In this document: positions 36,901 to 46,005 of the stretch, one piece after another
How positions within the stretch are numbered: position 1 is the stretch's first letter
How the letters are laid out: every line of letters begins with the position of its first letter
Origin: Halalkalicoccus sp. CGA53
GTDB lineage: Archaea > Halobacteriota > Halobacteria > Halobacteriales > Halalkalicoccaceae
DNA length: 64,000 nt
Direction: 5' to 3'
Assembly: GCF_036429475.1 (NCBI RefSeq)
Contig: NZ_CP144125.1
Coordinates: 3,427,521-3,491,520 of the forward strand
Notes under the pieces: model-generated
What the model was told of the DNA's origin: nothing
Seen by the model: only the letters and a program-made list of their open reading frames with translations
Databases searched by the model: none
Position numbers and translations under genes: made by a program

Positions 36901-37039
36901 GACGCTTCTTGGCGCAGTGTGTCTCGCCGTCTGTAGCGCTGTGCTCGCGCTGCTCCCGGCGTTGATCTCCACGCCGGCTAGTGTGTGGATTGGAGCATCA
37001 CGAAGCGGATCCGCAGATGGTGATCGACCGGATGAGTAG
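33932..37039 (+). CDS. Giant FtsX/MacB-like ABC permease with Ig-like extracellular domains
   Basis: 1035 residues. One N-terminal membrane helix (about 17-39) is followed by an external domain, a first FtsX core of three helices (about 200-350, with SVTRISVQERLDTIEVIRST), another helix near 385-405, a MacB-like external domain (about 410-560), and a long beta-rich part (about 560-860). That part contains a carboxypeptidase-regulatory/Ig-like unit (VSDTTVAIDGDETTTDANG, then VAQLEL) and a second such domain (VTNHWTETRTQDVG). A final FtsX core follows (about 875-1020). The Ig-like insert is unusual for the family and may bind a cell-surface substrate. It is a paralogue of the protein at 37705-40620, and the two probably form a heterodimer. 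Confidence 0.85.
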   Translation: MGYRRAILQRWSRRDWLTVVIIAVATAFLVGTTVLLLAAGAHAATVSGGLETSTTATHYDSVSEAEEIGGNEAVVFPLAVVIDDSGTEHTLIGIPPDAPAEFEDATTSWEAATVPSPGDPETVRGPVSEPTELRFAGQNETIAVTVTPHEAETIFPAWWHSAPSSTVETLGSTGAIVIEADEEITRQSASLLHFDQSDSGVPLVSALAFLLAGMGEVLRLLGAATVGGAVIVTVVLYSVTRISVQERLDTIEVIRSTGGTPAHVLTLYGARSTLIAAVGVVSGFAVGVLLTNLSVRVAIWAGIPVTLEPQVTLASLRVLVPMLVTLVVVGCLAGLIASWPAATGPPTAIRSRVQRKTTSTPFHRTESRLPATLFPTLLDWRTVIPTTATLTVFVLLVLLISGIGVAVEPVGDTEGGTVTAADAAHPIDSRLDAGTADALRSEGIAASPELVLAQVHDGQPYMARGANYPDFAAVTDAELIDGREPTSPDEAVIGRSLTETLDVESGDTITLGGSGHPGVARVTIVGVYEADGPADNQLIVPLETGHHLSLEPGTVHVIRTTEEAGALLGEADATVEHGSDTDSSAEERVVYGLNVPETAVVGETTTIGVHVYNDESTAVTRTLDIAVEEETYEQEVELAPGEEDRIEIEHTFGEAEERTVTVEEHSQQITVLESDALVLPDTLPTDAPPGATLLVDVSTPTGEAVSDTTVAIDGDETTTDANGVAQLELPENEGEYDITATEGDRDGATHTVQVTEGREQRIGVDLQTEPRTGTPETAPEMTMTVTNHWTETRTQDVGLVTPTGEQTQPVLLEPGESTTIETTVGEGESDTQLPPGEYEIVATVDGDAVATTEYEVVDTDFDLDAAFERGQYSSGAAMSHVVENTVGNIQLLLATMVGLAGLMTIGSTTAAFAQSVHARHETIAVYRATGAGPKRLLKIVGLDACRLAIPAALFAGIAALLAITVLDTIGVLSVFGVRFGTDVRPLLVLLTLLGAVCLAVCSAVLALLPALISTPASVWIGASRSGSADGDRPDE

Positions 37040-37318
37040 TGCTCCGCGATGCCCAACCACACCTCCTTTTGCAATCATTCTAGGAGAAAGTCAGGAAGGA
37101 CTGCTATGCCAGAGCAGATATATCTTATATATAATCTATTTCATTCAAGGCTGATAGATCGGGCTCTCCAGTGTAAGTGCGTTGAACGGCGTCCGAGTTT
37201 TAGCGCTTAGTGGCTGCGGCATTCGTGTTCGGTTAACACTGCCAGTAATATTTGCAGATCTGGCATTGGCCCGAATTCGCCAGTTGAAAGGCAGAATTCG
37301 GCTATTTACCCACTTGAG

Positions 37319-37615
37319 TCAGAGCCCGAGACCCAGCAATTTGTCACTCGGAGCCTCAACCGGACACGAATGGTGACTGCGGTGGTGGTTGTAGTAAGCG
37401 GTATAGGCAGTCAGCCAGCGCTCGGCGCTTGATTGACTGCCGCTCCAGGTTCCGTGAAATCTTCGGATTCGCGTGGTGTATGTCAAAAAGCGGTACGTCT
37501 GAAGAACCTGTCACTCCGGTCCGGAGTTCTTCGAACAGTATTCTACTTCCCTCGAAGGACTCCGCTCAGTTCAGCCTCAATCTAGCAGTGCAATGTGTAA
37601 AACCATTTCTGTAGA
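37319..37615 (-). pseudogene. IS6-family transposase remnant
   Basis: The minus frame ending at 37319 reads TRIRRFHGTWSGSQSSAERW and then LTAYTAYYNHHRSHH, aligning with the RIDRFHQTW...WLTAFVHYYNWQRP region of the copy at 31622-32290. Upstream, LQKWFYTLHC matches EKWFQTLPM, but about 130 bases of unrelated sequence separate the two, so this fragment carries an insertion. It splits the two permease genes. Confidence 0.55.
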
Positions 37616-37704
37616 CATACAAAAAGCTATATGTTTCCAACGGAATTTTTATTCATGTCGTCGATAGCATCGAGTAGCTTCTCGCCAGCGCCAACCGACT
37701 GGCG

Positions 37705-40620
37705 ATGAGCTACCGAGAGACAATTATTCGGCGGTGGTCACACCGTGATCGACTCGCAATCGTGATGGTCGCGTTGACAGTCGCATTTCTTACAGGAAGT
37801 ACGTTGTTCATCGTGGCCGCCAGTGCTCAACCGCTTGCTCTTGCGGATCCGCTTACCTCGTCTGGGACGGCAGACGCCCTTGAACCGGGTGATGCGCCGG
37901 AGGACGCGCTGGTTCTACCCGTAGCAGAGGTTACTAAGGACGATGGAACGAACGCTACGGTCATCGGTGTCCCGGCTAACGCAGCCGAATCGTGGGACGT
38001 ACCGCCACCGCCGGATGATGGCTTTGGGCATGGAGAGGAGACCGCTGGCAGCGTGGAGTTCGAGGGTGATTCCGGTGCCGTTGAGGCGGCTGTGTATCAC
38101 CATGGCGAAGATTCGCTCCTCGACCCTAACTGGTACATCACGGATCCGGAGACGGTCGCTGACCTCGGCACGACCGAAACGCTCGTCATCACCGATGACG
38201 AGACGCATGTGCCGGCAAGCGGTGTGCCTCTTCAATCGGTGCTGGGCTTCTTCGTCGCCGGTCAGTCACAGCTACTTACGACGCTGGGGGCGGTCGTTGC
38301 CGGCGGCGCGATTCTCGTCGCGGTGACGGTTTATAGCGTCACCCGGATGAGCGTCCGCGATCGGCTTGCAACGATCCGTACTGTCCGTTCGACGGGAGCG
38401 GCCCCCCGGACCATTCTTGGGACGTTCGCGCTACGTGCCAGCCTTCTAACCGCTATCGGGGTAACCCTCGGGTATGCTCTCGGCGTAATTCTTCCGAATG
38501 CGGCGCTCTCAGCAGCAGTATTCCTTGGCCTACCGACCGCTCTTGATCTCAGATTGACATCGCAGGCGCTGTACGTTTTGGGCCCCACCTACGTCGGCTT
38601 GGTTCTTCTCAGCGCGGTAGCAGGGATGCTAGCCAGCTGGTCGGCAGTTCGCAGCCCCCCTGCGCAGCTTTCGACCACTGTTGAGGGCCCACGCTCGCCG
38701 GGGCTACTGTTGCTCGATTGGAGAACCCTCGTCCCGACGACCGCAACGCTATCGGTGTTTCTGTCGATTCTGTTCGTAACCTCGACGCTTGCGATGACGG
38801 CTGCCCCCGTCGTTATGGCTGACAGTACGACGATTTCCGAACCCGGTGTTGCTCATCCAGTCAATAGCGAACTGCCCGCGGAGTACGCAAATACACTCCA
38901 CGCCGATGATATTGACGCCAGTGCTGAGATCATCGGCTTTGCAGTTGTTGACAATCAGCCGTTCCTTACGCGGGGGGTTGAGTATGACGACTTTGAAGCG
39001 GTCACCGATGCTGATCTCGAGGACGGCCGTGCTCATGAAGCACCAGATGAAGCAGTCATCGGTGTCTCGCTAGCCCAGACGCTCGACATCGATGTCGGTG
39101 AATCACTCACCGTGGGTGGAAGCACCGCTGACGGAGTCAGTCGAGTCACCGTTGTCGGGACCTATACCGCCCCCGGTGCTCATGAGGATCAGCTCCTCCT
39201 GTCGCTACGAACTGCGCAGCATCTCTCGGGTCTGGACACCGATAAAGTATACGTAATCCGTACTGCAGAGCTGCCTGATACGGGCGAATCCGATTCTGGA
39301 GTGACCGTTCTTGACGTTTCAGCGTCCGAGGGCGCCATCGCACATGACTCCTTCGAGGTCGAGGTCACGCTCCGAAATCATGACTCCGATGAGCAGTCCT
39401 ATCCACTGACTGCCGGACTTGGCGATGAGGAGACCGAACAGGAGGTAAGACTCGAGGGCGAGGAGCAGCGAACCGTACAACTTTCACTGCCGACTGGTGA
39501 ACCTGGAGAGGAGCTGCTACAGGTAGATGAAACGGCTATCCATTCTGTCGGCGTCGTTCATCCGGAGACACCAGAACTGCATGGCGTCCCGGATAAGATG
39601 CCACCAGGGAGCCAACCACTTATCGAAGTCCGTACTGAGACGGGGGAGCCGCTTGCGGACACACCTGTCACTGTCGCGAATGAGACCGCGGAGACGGATT
39701 CGGAGGGCCATGCCAGGCTGCCGGCCGCTTCGGAAGGCAGTCATGAGATTCGGGTCGAGACTGAACACGGCATAGCAACTGAGACGATTGAGATCTCGGA
39801 TGACGCTGAGCGTGAGCCTGTCACTTCGATTAGCGTATCGCCCGACTCTTTGACAGTACTCACAACGCCTGAAGCTGAAGTCTCGGTCTATAATCCGTGG
39901 AACGAGCCTCTCGACACTACCGTTCGGATTATCGGTCCGGATACTACCTCCGAAGAGCAGGTGACGCTCGATGCTGGCGAATATACGGAGTTCGGAACCA
40001 TCCTCACCCGCCAGCCGCCGGGATCGTATGACGTACACGTCGAAACCGATGATACGGTCGGTGCAGAAACGAGTTATGAGGTATCTGGTGACGAGCGTAT
40101 TGGTGCTGCCGCTGCGAGTGTCGGCCAGACGGAAGGTAGTAGCGACCTCGGTCAGGCTATCGAAGCTGCAGTCGGCAACCTCACGCTTCTCTTGGGTGGA
40201 TTAGGAAGTCTAGTGGCAGTAATGACTATCGGCGGACTTTCAGCAGCAATAGCTCGAGCGGTCCATGCCCGTCGACGAACGATTGGCATTCATCGAGCTA
40301 CCGGAGCGAGTCCCCGCCGTATCTTGCAGTTGGTACTACGAGATACGGTCATTATCGGCACTGTAGGGGCCAGCCTTGCCTTCGTTGCGTCACTACTCGT
40401 CATGCAGCTACTGGATGTCACAGGCTTGTTGACAGTGTATGGTATCCGTATACCGGCGATTCCACCACCTGGCGTACTGCTTGTGGGATTCGTCGTTAGC
40501 ATTGCTCTGACACTCTGTAGTGCAACGGTTGCTCTCATCTCATTGCTCTATGAACCACCCGCTTCCGTAATGACTAGAGAACAACGAGCCATGCCTGGGG
40601 GTGAATCCCGTGAGAGATGA
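37705..40620 (+). CDS. Second giant FtsX/MacB-like ABC permease
   Basis: 971 residues with the same architecture as the permease at 33932-37039 and recognisable sequence identity: opening YRETIIRRWSHRDRLAIVMV versus YRRAILQRWSRRDWLTVVII, and SVTRMSVRDRLATIRTVRST versus SVTRISVQERLDTIEVIRST. It also carries an external Ig-like/carboxypeptidase-regulatory unit (LADTPVTVANETAETDSEGH) before the last membrane core. It probably pairs with the first permease and the ATPase at 33126. Its 3' end overlaps the next gene by 20 nt. Confidence 0.85.
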   Translation: MSYRETIIRRWSHRDRLAIVMVALTVAFLTGSTLFIVAASAQPLALADPLTSSGTADALEPGDAPEDALVLPVAEVTKDDGTNATVIGVPANAAESWDVPPPPDDGFGHGEETAGSVEFEGDSGAVEAAVYHHGEDSLLDPNWYITDPETVADLGTTETLVITDDETHVPASGVPLQSVLGFFVAGQSQLLTTLGAVVAGGAILVAVTVYSVTRMSVRDRLATIRTVRSTGAAPRTILGTFALRASLLTAIGVTLGYALGVILPNAALSAAVFLGLPTALDLRLTSQALYVLGPTYVGLVLLSAVAGMLASWSAVRSPPAQLSTTVEGPRSPGLLLLDWRTLVPTTATLSVFLSILFVTSTLAMTAAPVVMADSTTISEPGVAHPVNSELPAEYANTLHADDIDASAEIIGFAVVDNQPFLTRGVEYDDFEAVTDADLEDGRAHEAPDEAVIGVSLAQTLDIDVGESLTVGGSTADGVSRVTVVGTYTAPGAHEDQLLLSLRTAQHLSGLDTDKVYVIRTAELPDTGESDSGVTVLDVSASEGAIAHDSFEVEVTLRNHDSDEQSYPLTAGLGDEETEQEVRLEGEEQRTVQLSLPTGEPGEELLQVDETAIHSVGVVHPETPELHGVPDKMPPGSQPLIEVRTETGEPLADTPVTVANETAETDSEGHARLPAASEGSHEIRVETEHGIATETIEISDDAEREPVTSISVSPDSLTVLTTPEAEVSVYNPWNEPLDTTVRIIGPDTTSEEQVTLDAGEYTEFGTILTRQPPGSYDVHVETDDTVGAETSYEVSGDERIGAAAASVGQTEGSSDLGQAIEAAVGNLTLLLGGLGSLVAVMTIGGLSAAIARAVHARRRTIGIHRATGASPRRILQLVLRDTVIIGTVGASLAFVASLLVMQLLDVTGLLTVYGIRIPAIPPPGVLLVGFVVSIALTLCSATVALISLLYEPPASVMTREQRAMPGGESRER

Positions 40621-42271
40621 GCGGCTGTGGTCACAGTATACCCTCGCTGTTTTCTGTGTGTTTGCGCTCGGCGTCGCTATCAGACTCGTCCCGTTGTACT
40701 GGACGCCGTATCCGTTCAATCCAGATGGGTTCGTCTTCGCAGGGATCGCACGGGATACCTTGGCATCGGGATCGGTCCCTCAGCCGAGCGACCACCGGAG
40801 GATGGAGGTAAATCGATACGTCTTCGTGGTGCTTCTGGTGGTCCTCAGTAGGATAACCGGCCTCGCGCCGCTGTGGCTTGCTCAACCGGTTATCGCAGTC
40901 GTTGGAGCCGTTCCGCCAATCATCGCGTTACTGCTGGTTCGTAACCTCGGACTTGAGTTCGGATGGCCTCCTCGACGGACGCTCGTCGCCGCCACGCTCG
41001 CTGGATTCGTCCTCGCGATTGAAGGGCTCTATCTCCGCCGGACCGTAACGGTCAGCTATGAGGTGCTCGGACTGTTGCTCGTTCCAGTTGTCCTCCTCTG
41101 CGTTCACCGGTTCTTTGAGACATCGCGGCGGGCTTGGGTCGGGGTCGCGGGGATATTGCTACTCGTGTTGCCGGCGACGCACCACTTCAGCACGGTGATC
41201 GCTGCGGTATCGCTGACGGTCTTGGTCGCCGTTTGGATCAATCGACGACCATCGTGGTTAACACTCGGAGGCTTGGGTATTACTGTGGGGTTCTGGCTGT
41301 ATCTGCTCGTATACTACGCACAATCACCTCCGGGACACTCCGACGTCATTACGACGAATCCCGCACTGGTCATCGCGTGGCTCATCGCGATCATCGCTTT
41401 AGCACACTGGTTTCGGACAGCGACTCCCTGGCTGACTCGTGGAGCGATCGGATGTATTGGTTTCTTCGGATTTGGTGTGCTTAGTCTCAACGCGATCCGA
41501 CCGATTTTCCCTGGAACATCTCCCACGCCGTCGTCATTGCTCATATTAGTCGCACCCCTGATGGTACTCGCCGTCCTCGCGACCTGGGGCCTGCCCATTA
41601 TGATTAGATCGAAAGAAGGACCTCTCGTCCTCACACTGTTGATCGCGCCGCTCACCTTTATCGGCCTTGGCTTGACTGCTGGATTATCCCTCCAGTATGA
41701 TTTTCTGGTAATGCGCACCCAGACGTTCGTTCACCTTGGAACCGTCGTGATAGCAGCAATGGCGGTCTTCGTCCTCTATGACCGCGTGCCTGATCGACCA
41801 CTGCCACTAACCATGACGGTCAAAGTGGGTCTTCCAATACTGTTGATACTGGTTGCTGTTGTCACCGTTCCGATCGCCTTTGCAGGGCTCGAAATGCTCT
41901 CCTACCAAGGAACGACTACCGAAGCGGAGTTCTCGGCGGTGACGTTCGCTTCAACGACGATGGAGACTTCCTGGAGTGGGGACGATCATATCACTCGGAT
42001 CGAATCCAATTACTACGGTTCCGATTATAATATGGGCCCACATCCAGTCTATGAGTGGCTACAGGGAGGCGATCCTCCTCCCTGTCCAGTAGTCGCACAA
42101 GATTCCTGGACCACTCTAGGTGCACAACTGTATCCTGCTCCGCCAGAGGACCTCGATGAGCAAACATACGCTGACTGGCAGGAGACTAACAACGCAATCT
42201 ACGTCTCTGGTGAGAGTGATGATCAAACCGTGATCGTTGTACCGACTGGTAAAGTAGAGGGGGACTGCTGA
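40601..42271 (+). CDS. Polytopic membrane protein, GT-C-like
   Basis: 556 residues with about 12 membrane helices and a short soluble C terminus. The first loop contains WTPYPFNPDGFVFAGIARDT, an acidic-aromatic loop of the sort seen in GT-C glycosyltransferases (AglB/STT3, ArnT, PMT relatives), and later GLYLRRTVTVSYEVLGLLL. I would not assign a sugar or acceptor. The 20-nt overlap with the second permease gene places it in the same operon, suggesting that it modifies or supplies the transported surface molecule (inference). Confidence 0.65.
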   Translation: MNPVRDERLWSQYTLAVFCVFALGVAIRLVPLYWTPYPFNPDGFVFAGIARDTLASGSVPQPSDHRRMEVNRYVFVVLLVVLSRITGLAPLWLAQPVIAVVGAVPPIIALLLVRNLGLEFGWPPRRTLVAATLAGFVLAIEGLYLRRTVTVSYEVLGLLLVPVVLLCVHRFFETSRRAWVGVAGILLLVLPATHHFSTVIAAVSLTVLVAVWINRRPSWLTLGGLGITVGFWLYLLVYYAQSPPGHSDVITTNPALVIAWLIAIIALAHWFRTATPWLTRGAIGCIGFFGFGVLSLNAIRPIFPGTSPTPSSLLILVAPLMVLAVLATWGLPIMIRSKEGPLVLTLLIAPLTFIGLGLTAGLSLQYDFLVMRTQTFVHLGTVVIAAMAVFVLYDRVPDRPLPLTMTVKVGLPILLILVAVVTVPIAFAGLEMLSYQGTTTEAEFSAVTFASTTMETSWSGDDHITRIESNYYGSDYNMGPHPVYEWLQGGDPPPCPVVAQDSWTTLGAQLYPAPPEDLDEQTYADWQETNNAIYVSGESDDQTVIVVPTGKVEGDC

Positions 42272-42462
42272 CAGCCAGTTCAAGATTCGCACCCGCTCCG
42301 TAATCCTCGAGTTCTCAAGAGGGAAGCCGAGCGTGAAGAGACATATGGCGAACTGTTCAACATCAACTCCCCGGACGTCGTTCCGATCGCAGTAAAGACG
42401 GCCAGAACCGATCACCCGATAGATGATGTCTGGACGGGCGTTTCAGCGTGGAATACGACCTG

Positions 42463-42690
42463 CCGTCGGTCACACCCGTGAGGATCTCCGCGAGCGCTCG
42501 TTCCTGCTCCGTCCGCGGAACGATCTCCGTCGGTATCCTGAGTGGATCGAGCTCTCCTTTCGCCGCGAACACCGACTCCCTGTTGGCCGTCTCGTCGAAG
42601 AGATCGTCGTACCGTGACATAGCGTAGGTTCCTCGGTTCCACCCGAATTACGACTGTGTATGTTGGTTGGCCTAAACCCGCTTTCGGTGG
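42463..42690 (-). pseudogene. Duplicated orc1 5' end and upstream region (copy 1)
   Basis: Codons 1-52 of orc1 (MSRYDDLFDETANRESVF to ILTGVTDG) plus about 70 bases of upstream sequence are repeated here with few differences from 24720-24948; the frame then runs into unrelated sequence. It shares the variants GAAGAGATCGTCGTACC and CTCGGTTCC with copy 2 at 50475 rather than with the intact gene, so both fragments come from another, closely related orc1 copy. Confidence 0.8.
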
Positions 42691-42864
42691 AGTCTCTCGT
42701 AACCGAGCGCTTGGTGTGAGCATCCGCTCACGAGAGACAAGAGTTGGCTGTCACAGTTCACCTCGGCAGCGGGTCGCCAGGTCGCCCGCTCGAGGACCAG
42801 TCCCCACCACTCGAGTGCTTGGACGTCCCGACCGGCGACTCTGAGTGAATTCGCCATCGGCCAG

Positions 42865-43026
42865 TCATCGACCCCCTTCGAAGCGAGCAGCGAGGAAGGA
42901 CACTGCGGCGGCGTACGTCTCAGCTAACAGCCCATCGACATCGCCACTGTATCCGCTCCGGAACTCTTCCCTCACCTGGCGAGCCAGCTGTATACGGTTC
43001 GGTCGGCTAGAGGTGTACAGAAACAT
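42865..43026 (-). CDS. Small hypothetical protein, 53 residues
   Basis: MFLYTSSRPNRIQLARQVRE, then EFRSGYSGDVDGLLAETYAA and a helix ending ARFEGGR. The composition looks genuine: two amphipathic helices, no membrane segment. A further frame starting 8 nt downstream (MANSLRVAGRDVQALEWWGL) is cut by the orc1 duplication junction and may be the start of a lost gene. No family recognised. Confidence 0.4.
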   Translation of the reverse strand: MFLYTSSRPNRIQLARQVREEFRSGYSGDVDGLLAETYAAAVSFLAARFEGGR

Positions 43027-43326
43027 CCTACAGGACTCACCTAACGGATCGAGATGTCGAGAGACTCCCTGTCTCGATCACGAAACCTCTGGGTGATCTA
43101 GCGACTGATGGAATCGTCCACTTCAAGCCCCGTCCGTATCATTTCGTACACTTCGTCGTGGTCTCTGTAGCCGTACTCGTAGGCCGAAATGTTCCAAATT
43201 AAACTTCGCAAGGGTGTTCCGGGTTCCGAGGAGAACGCCTCGACTTTCAGGAGGGAGGGCGGCACGCTCATCCGCCGGAACACAACCTACCCACCGTTCC
43301 ATACTGGTGACCCACGAGCGCCCGAA

Positions 43327-44391
43327 TCAGAACGTCGAGGTGTACGGACTCCAGATCTCGTAGGAGTCCGGGAAGAGCGTGGGATCGGTCTGGCCCATCG
43401 ATCCCGGCCCGAAGTAGTCCGGGTAGGTGTTCGAGTAATCGTGTTCGATCGGGGCCCCACCGTACCATCCGTCACCGTAGTAATCGAAGATGTCCCAGCT
43501 GGCTGCCGCCGGACCGCTCGTCCCTCCGCCGGGGTATATCGGCGTCACCGGTCCGTACATACCTTCGTACATCCCGATCGGGGAATCCGACAGTATCCCC
43601 GGGACGTTCTCGAACCCGTGTTCGTAGATCAACGCCTCGTACGCCTGGGTATCCGCGGGCGTTTCGCCCGTCATCTCCGAGATCGAGGCGTAATCCCCGT
43701 AGTACGGCGTATCGTACCCATACCAGACCGACTCCGGGCCGACGAAGGCGTCTCCGGAGGCCCAGTCGACGGTGTAATCGTAGCTGTAGGGGTCGGTGTA
43801 GTACTCTGCCCCGGTGGTAGCACCCGACCAGTCGTACGAATCCGGAGCCCCAGGATACGTCGGGTCTGTCCAGTAGTACTCAGTTCCACCATCGTAGATA
43901 TCCCACCCACCGTACCATCCGACGGAGGGATCGTAAAGCATGCCGGTCGCTGGATCGAAGCCCTCCCCGGTCTCCGTGTTGAAGAAGATGCCCGTGGTGG
44001 AATCATACGAGTGACTCGACACCGGATCCGAATACACACCGGTGCTCGCGTCGTACTCCCAGCCCGAAAACGCATCCGAAGCCCCCTCAGAGAGCTCCTC
44101 GTCCGATTCACTCGAGATGTCGGATGCATCTTCGGACCCTGAACCCTCATTCGCGTAAGGTGTCTCTGATCCCACGTCGCTATCGGGATCCAGGGCTGAT
44201 TCGTCGTATCCATACTCGTCCTCGGGAGTGAAATCGTAGCCATACTCGTCGTAACCGTACTCCGAGCCACCCTCGACGATGCCCGTCGCGACCTGCTCAG
44301 TATCCGAAGCGGCCCTCGTGGCCGAGATTTCCGACTCGCCGTTGAGTTCGGATAGTAATTCGTCTAATAGGTCGAGTACCTCCTCGCTCAT
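43327..44391 (-). CDS. Tyrosine-rich OCRE-like repeat protein A
   Basis: 354 acidic residues starting MSEEVLDLLDELLSEL. The start at 44391 is supported by a TATA-like TTGTATAACG about 25 nt upstream, making the message leaderless. After the N-terminal amphipathic helix come a low-complexity segment with YGYD units (GYDEYGYD, DEYGYDES), a Ser/Glu-rich spacer, then repeats of the form Y-D-x-x-T-G-(I/M)-(F/Y): WEYDASTGVYSDP, YDSTTGIFFNTETGEGFDP, ATGMLYDPSVGWYGGW. The rest is Tyr/Gly/Asp/Pro-rich. No signal peptide or membrane helix. It shares plan and repeat with the protein at 48533-49819. The pattern resembles eukaryotic OCRE repeats. Function unknown; assembly or condensate formation is inference. 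Confidence 0.75.
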   Translation of the reverse strand: MSEEVLDLLDELLSELNGESEISATRAASDTEQVATGIVEGGSEYGYDEYGYDFTPEDEYGYDESALDPDSDVGSETPYANEGSGSEDASDISSESDEELSEGASDAFSGWEYDASTGVYSDPVSSHSYDSTTGIFFNTETGEGFDPATGMLYDPSVGWYGGWDIYDGGTEYYWTDPTYPGAPDSYDWSGATTGAEYYTDPYSYDYTVDWASGDAFVGPESVWYGYDTPYYGDYASISEMTGETPADTQAYEALIYEHGFENVPGILSDSPIGMYEGMYGPVTPIYPGGGTSGPAAASWDIFDYYGDGWYGGAPIEHDYSNTYPDYFGPGSMGQTDPTLFPDSYEIWSPYTSTF

Positions 44392-44616
44392 GATCCCCAC
44401 GCACTACGCATTGTATAACGTTAACTCTTCACATTGGTTCGAGTCGACACGAGCCGAGGGAGTACGGCGATACCGAGGGCGACCCCCGAGGACGTCGGAT
44501 CGAGAACCGAATACCCGACCGGCTCTCCGTTCGGCTTCGATTAATTCGAGAAAACCAACGTTCTCGGTCGTAGGAGTGTCCACTTCGGGGTACGGGAGCG
44601 TCGATCTCTCCGATCG

Positions 44617-45996
44617 TCACGGGCGATCCGATTTCGCCCCGCTGCCAAGCGATCGAATGAACAGCGCGAGCCGTGAAGGCGATCGGTGTTCCGAGGCACG
44701 CTCTGCTGAGATCGCTTTCCACATCGTCCCCAAAAAGACGCTCGTGCCGACGAGGACGAGAAAGAGGAGAAACGGGCTCAACAGTACGACGACGAGCCCG
44801 ACCAGTGGTACGATCATGACGAAGGCAAACGCGATCGCCAACGCTACGTAGGCCCCGAGGAGGCGTAGATGACCGACGAGGTATGATCTCCGCCAGAGCG
44901 TCCTCTGGAGCGACTTCCGGTCGAGAACCGACCGGAGTTGTTCCGTTTCCACGTACTGAAAGTAGGCAGCTGGGAATACGTAGTATGCGATCGACGAGGC
45001 GACGACGGTTAGCAACGGCATGACCCACTCGTACTGGAGCGCTAATGGGAGAATGAGGACGCTCAAGGGTCCTAAGAGGGTGAAAATGGCGTACAGAGGT
45101 AGTGTGAGGTAGACCAAAAGGATCATGCTCAGCATGACACCATCGATTAATAAGGGTGACAGGTTCTTGAATCGGGGAAGAGGCGGATAGCCGTAGTGGA
45201 CATTCCGGCTCGTCCGAACGAGATAACCGAACACCGGACTGAGGGATAGAAGCGTCAGTGCCCAGATGGCGATCCCTTCTATCGTGGTAATCTCGCTGTC
45301 GAGGTAGAAGTAACTCACGAGCATCACGAAGATCACGCCGCTCAAGAGACAGAGAAACCCACCGACGAGAAGCGAACTCCAGTGGATGTCCCTCCAAACC
45401 GCGCGTGCTGCCTGCACGACCGATGGCTTCGGAATTGCCGGTTTGTGGACCTCGTCGACAGTGTCTTCTGATAGCTTCTGAAGAGGAGGTTCGGCTTCTC
45501 GATGGTCGTCATCGGAGGAGCCTACAACGGAATCAGCGTTCGACTCTGCAGCGGAGTCGGGAATCGATTCGACTCGTCTCCGTGCGATATCGTAGCCGTG
45601 GATGATGAACTGATAGGTGTCGAGGGGTGGAGAAATCTCGACAGCCACGCGGGTTGCGGATGCTTCGAGACCGTTTCGGAACCGACGGGTGGCCCCTCCA
45701 GTGATCTCGATTCGTTCGCCAGCACTGAACCGATTTGGAGTCGTCGCCGAGCGTTGCCCTTCGGGATCGTCCTCCCGTGATAGTTCCGCTAATTCGCCTT
45801 CGAGAACGGTGATCGAGAGGGTTTGCTCGGGACGTCGTCGCTCGAGTTCGAACAATCGACCGGCGAAGCCGGGTGCAATCGCTACTTCGAACGCTAAAGA
45901 TCCCGACCCGCTTTCTGTAGGGACTTTCGTGAACCGTACTCGGTTTCCAGTGATCTCGTTTTCGATCTCCATTCCCGGTGTATTTTTCTCAGTCAT
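44617..45996 (-). CDS. Cupin-like/DUF4013-like membrane fusion protein
   Basis: 459 residues. The N-terminal part (about 5-135: ENEITGNRVRFTKVPTESGS, SITVLEGELAELSRED, ERIEITGGATRRFRN) has the beta-rich, Gly-spaced look of a small cupin. An acidic, probably disordered linker follows (about 145-195). Then come about six membrane helices with the DUF4013-type opening YPPLPRFKNLSPLLIDGVML. A cytoplasmic cupin joined to a membrane domain would couple ligand sensing to membrane behaviour (inference). It starts 9 nt after the Hsp20 stop, so it is in that operon. Confidence 0.7.
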   Translation of the reverse strand: MTEKNTPGMEIENEITGNRVRFTKVPTESGSGSLAFEVAIAPGFAGRLFELERRRPEQTLSITVLEGELAELSREDDPEGQRSATTPNRFSAGERIEITGGATRRFRNGLEASATRVAVEISPPLDTYQFIIHGYDIARRRVESIPDSAAESNADSVVGSSDDDHREAEPPLQKLSEDTVDEVHKPAIPKPSVVQAARAVWRDIHWSSLLVGGFLCLLSGVIFVMLVSYFYLDSEITTIEGIAIWALTLLSLSPVFGYLVRTSRNVHYGYPPLPRFKNLSPLLIDGVMLSMILLVYLTLPLYAIFTLLGPLSVLILPLALQYEWVMPLLTVVASSIAYYVFPAAYFQYVETEQLRSVLDRKSLQRTLWRRSYLVGHLRLLGAYVALAIAFAFVMIVPLVGLVVVLLSPFLLFLVLVGTSVFLGTMWKAISAERASEHRSPSRLALFIRSLGSGAKSDRP

Positions 45997-46005
45997 CTCA
46001 TCCCC

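Noticed and set aside
42672-42857. 61-codon minus frame MANSLRVAGRDVQALEWWGL
   Set aside because: Runs across the orc1 duplication junction; perhaps the 5' end of a lost gene, too weak to call.
43098-43283. 61-codon minus-strand frame with YEYGYRDHDEVYEMIRTGL
   Set aside because: The last part looks protein-like and echoes the YGYD theme, but there is no good start and no clear homology, so I did not call it.
43189-44142. 317-codon plus-strand frame opposite repeat protein A
   Set aside because: Periodic Arg/Val antisense created by the Tyr/Asp repeats; protein A has a TATA box, a conserved start and a paralogue.
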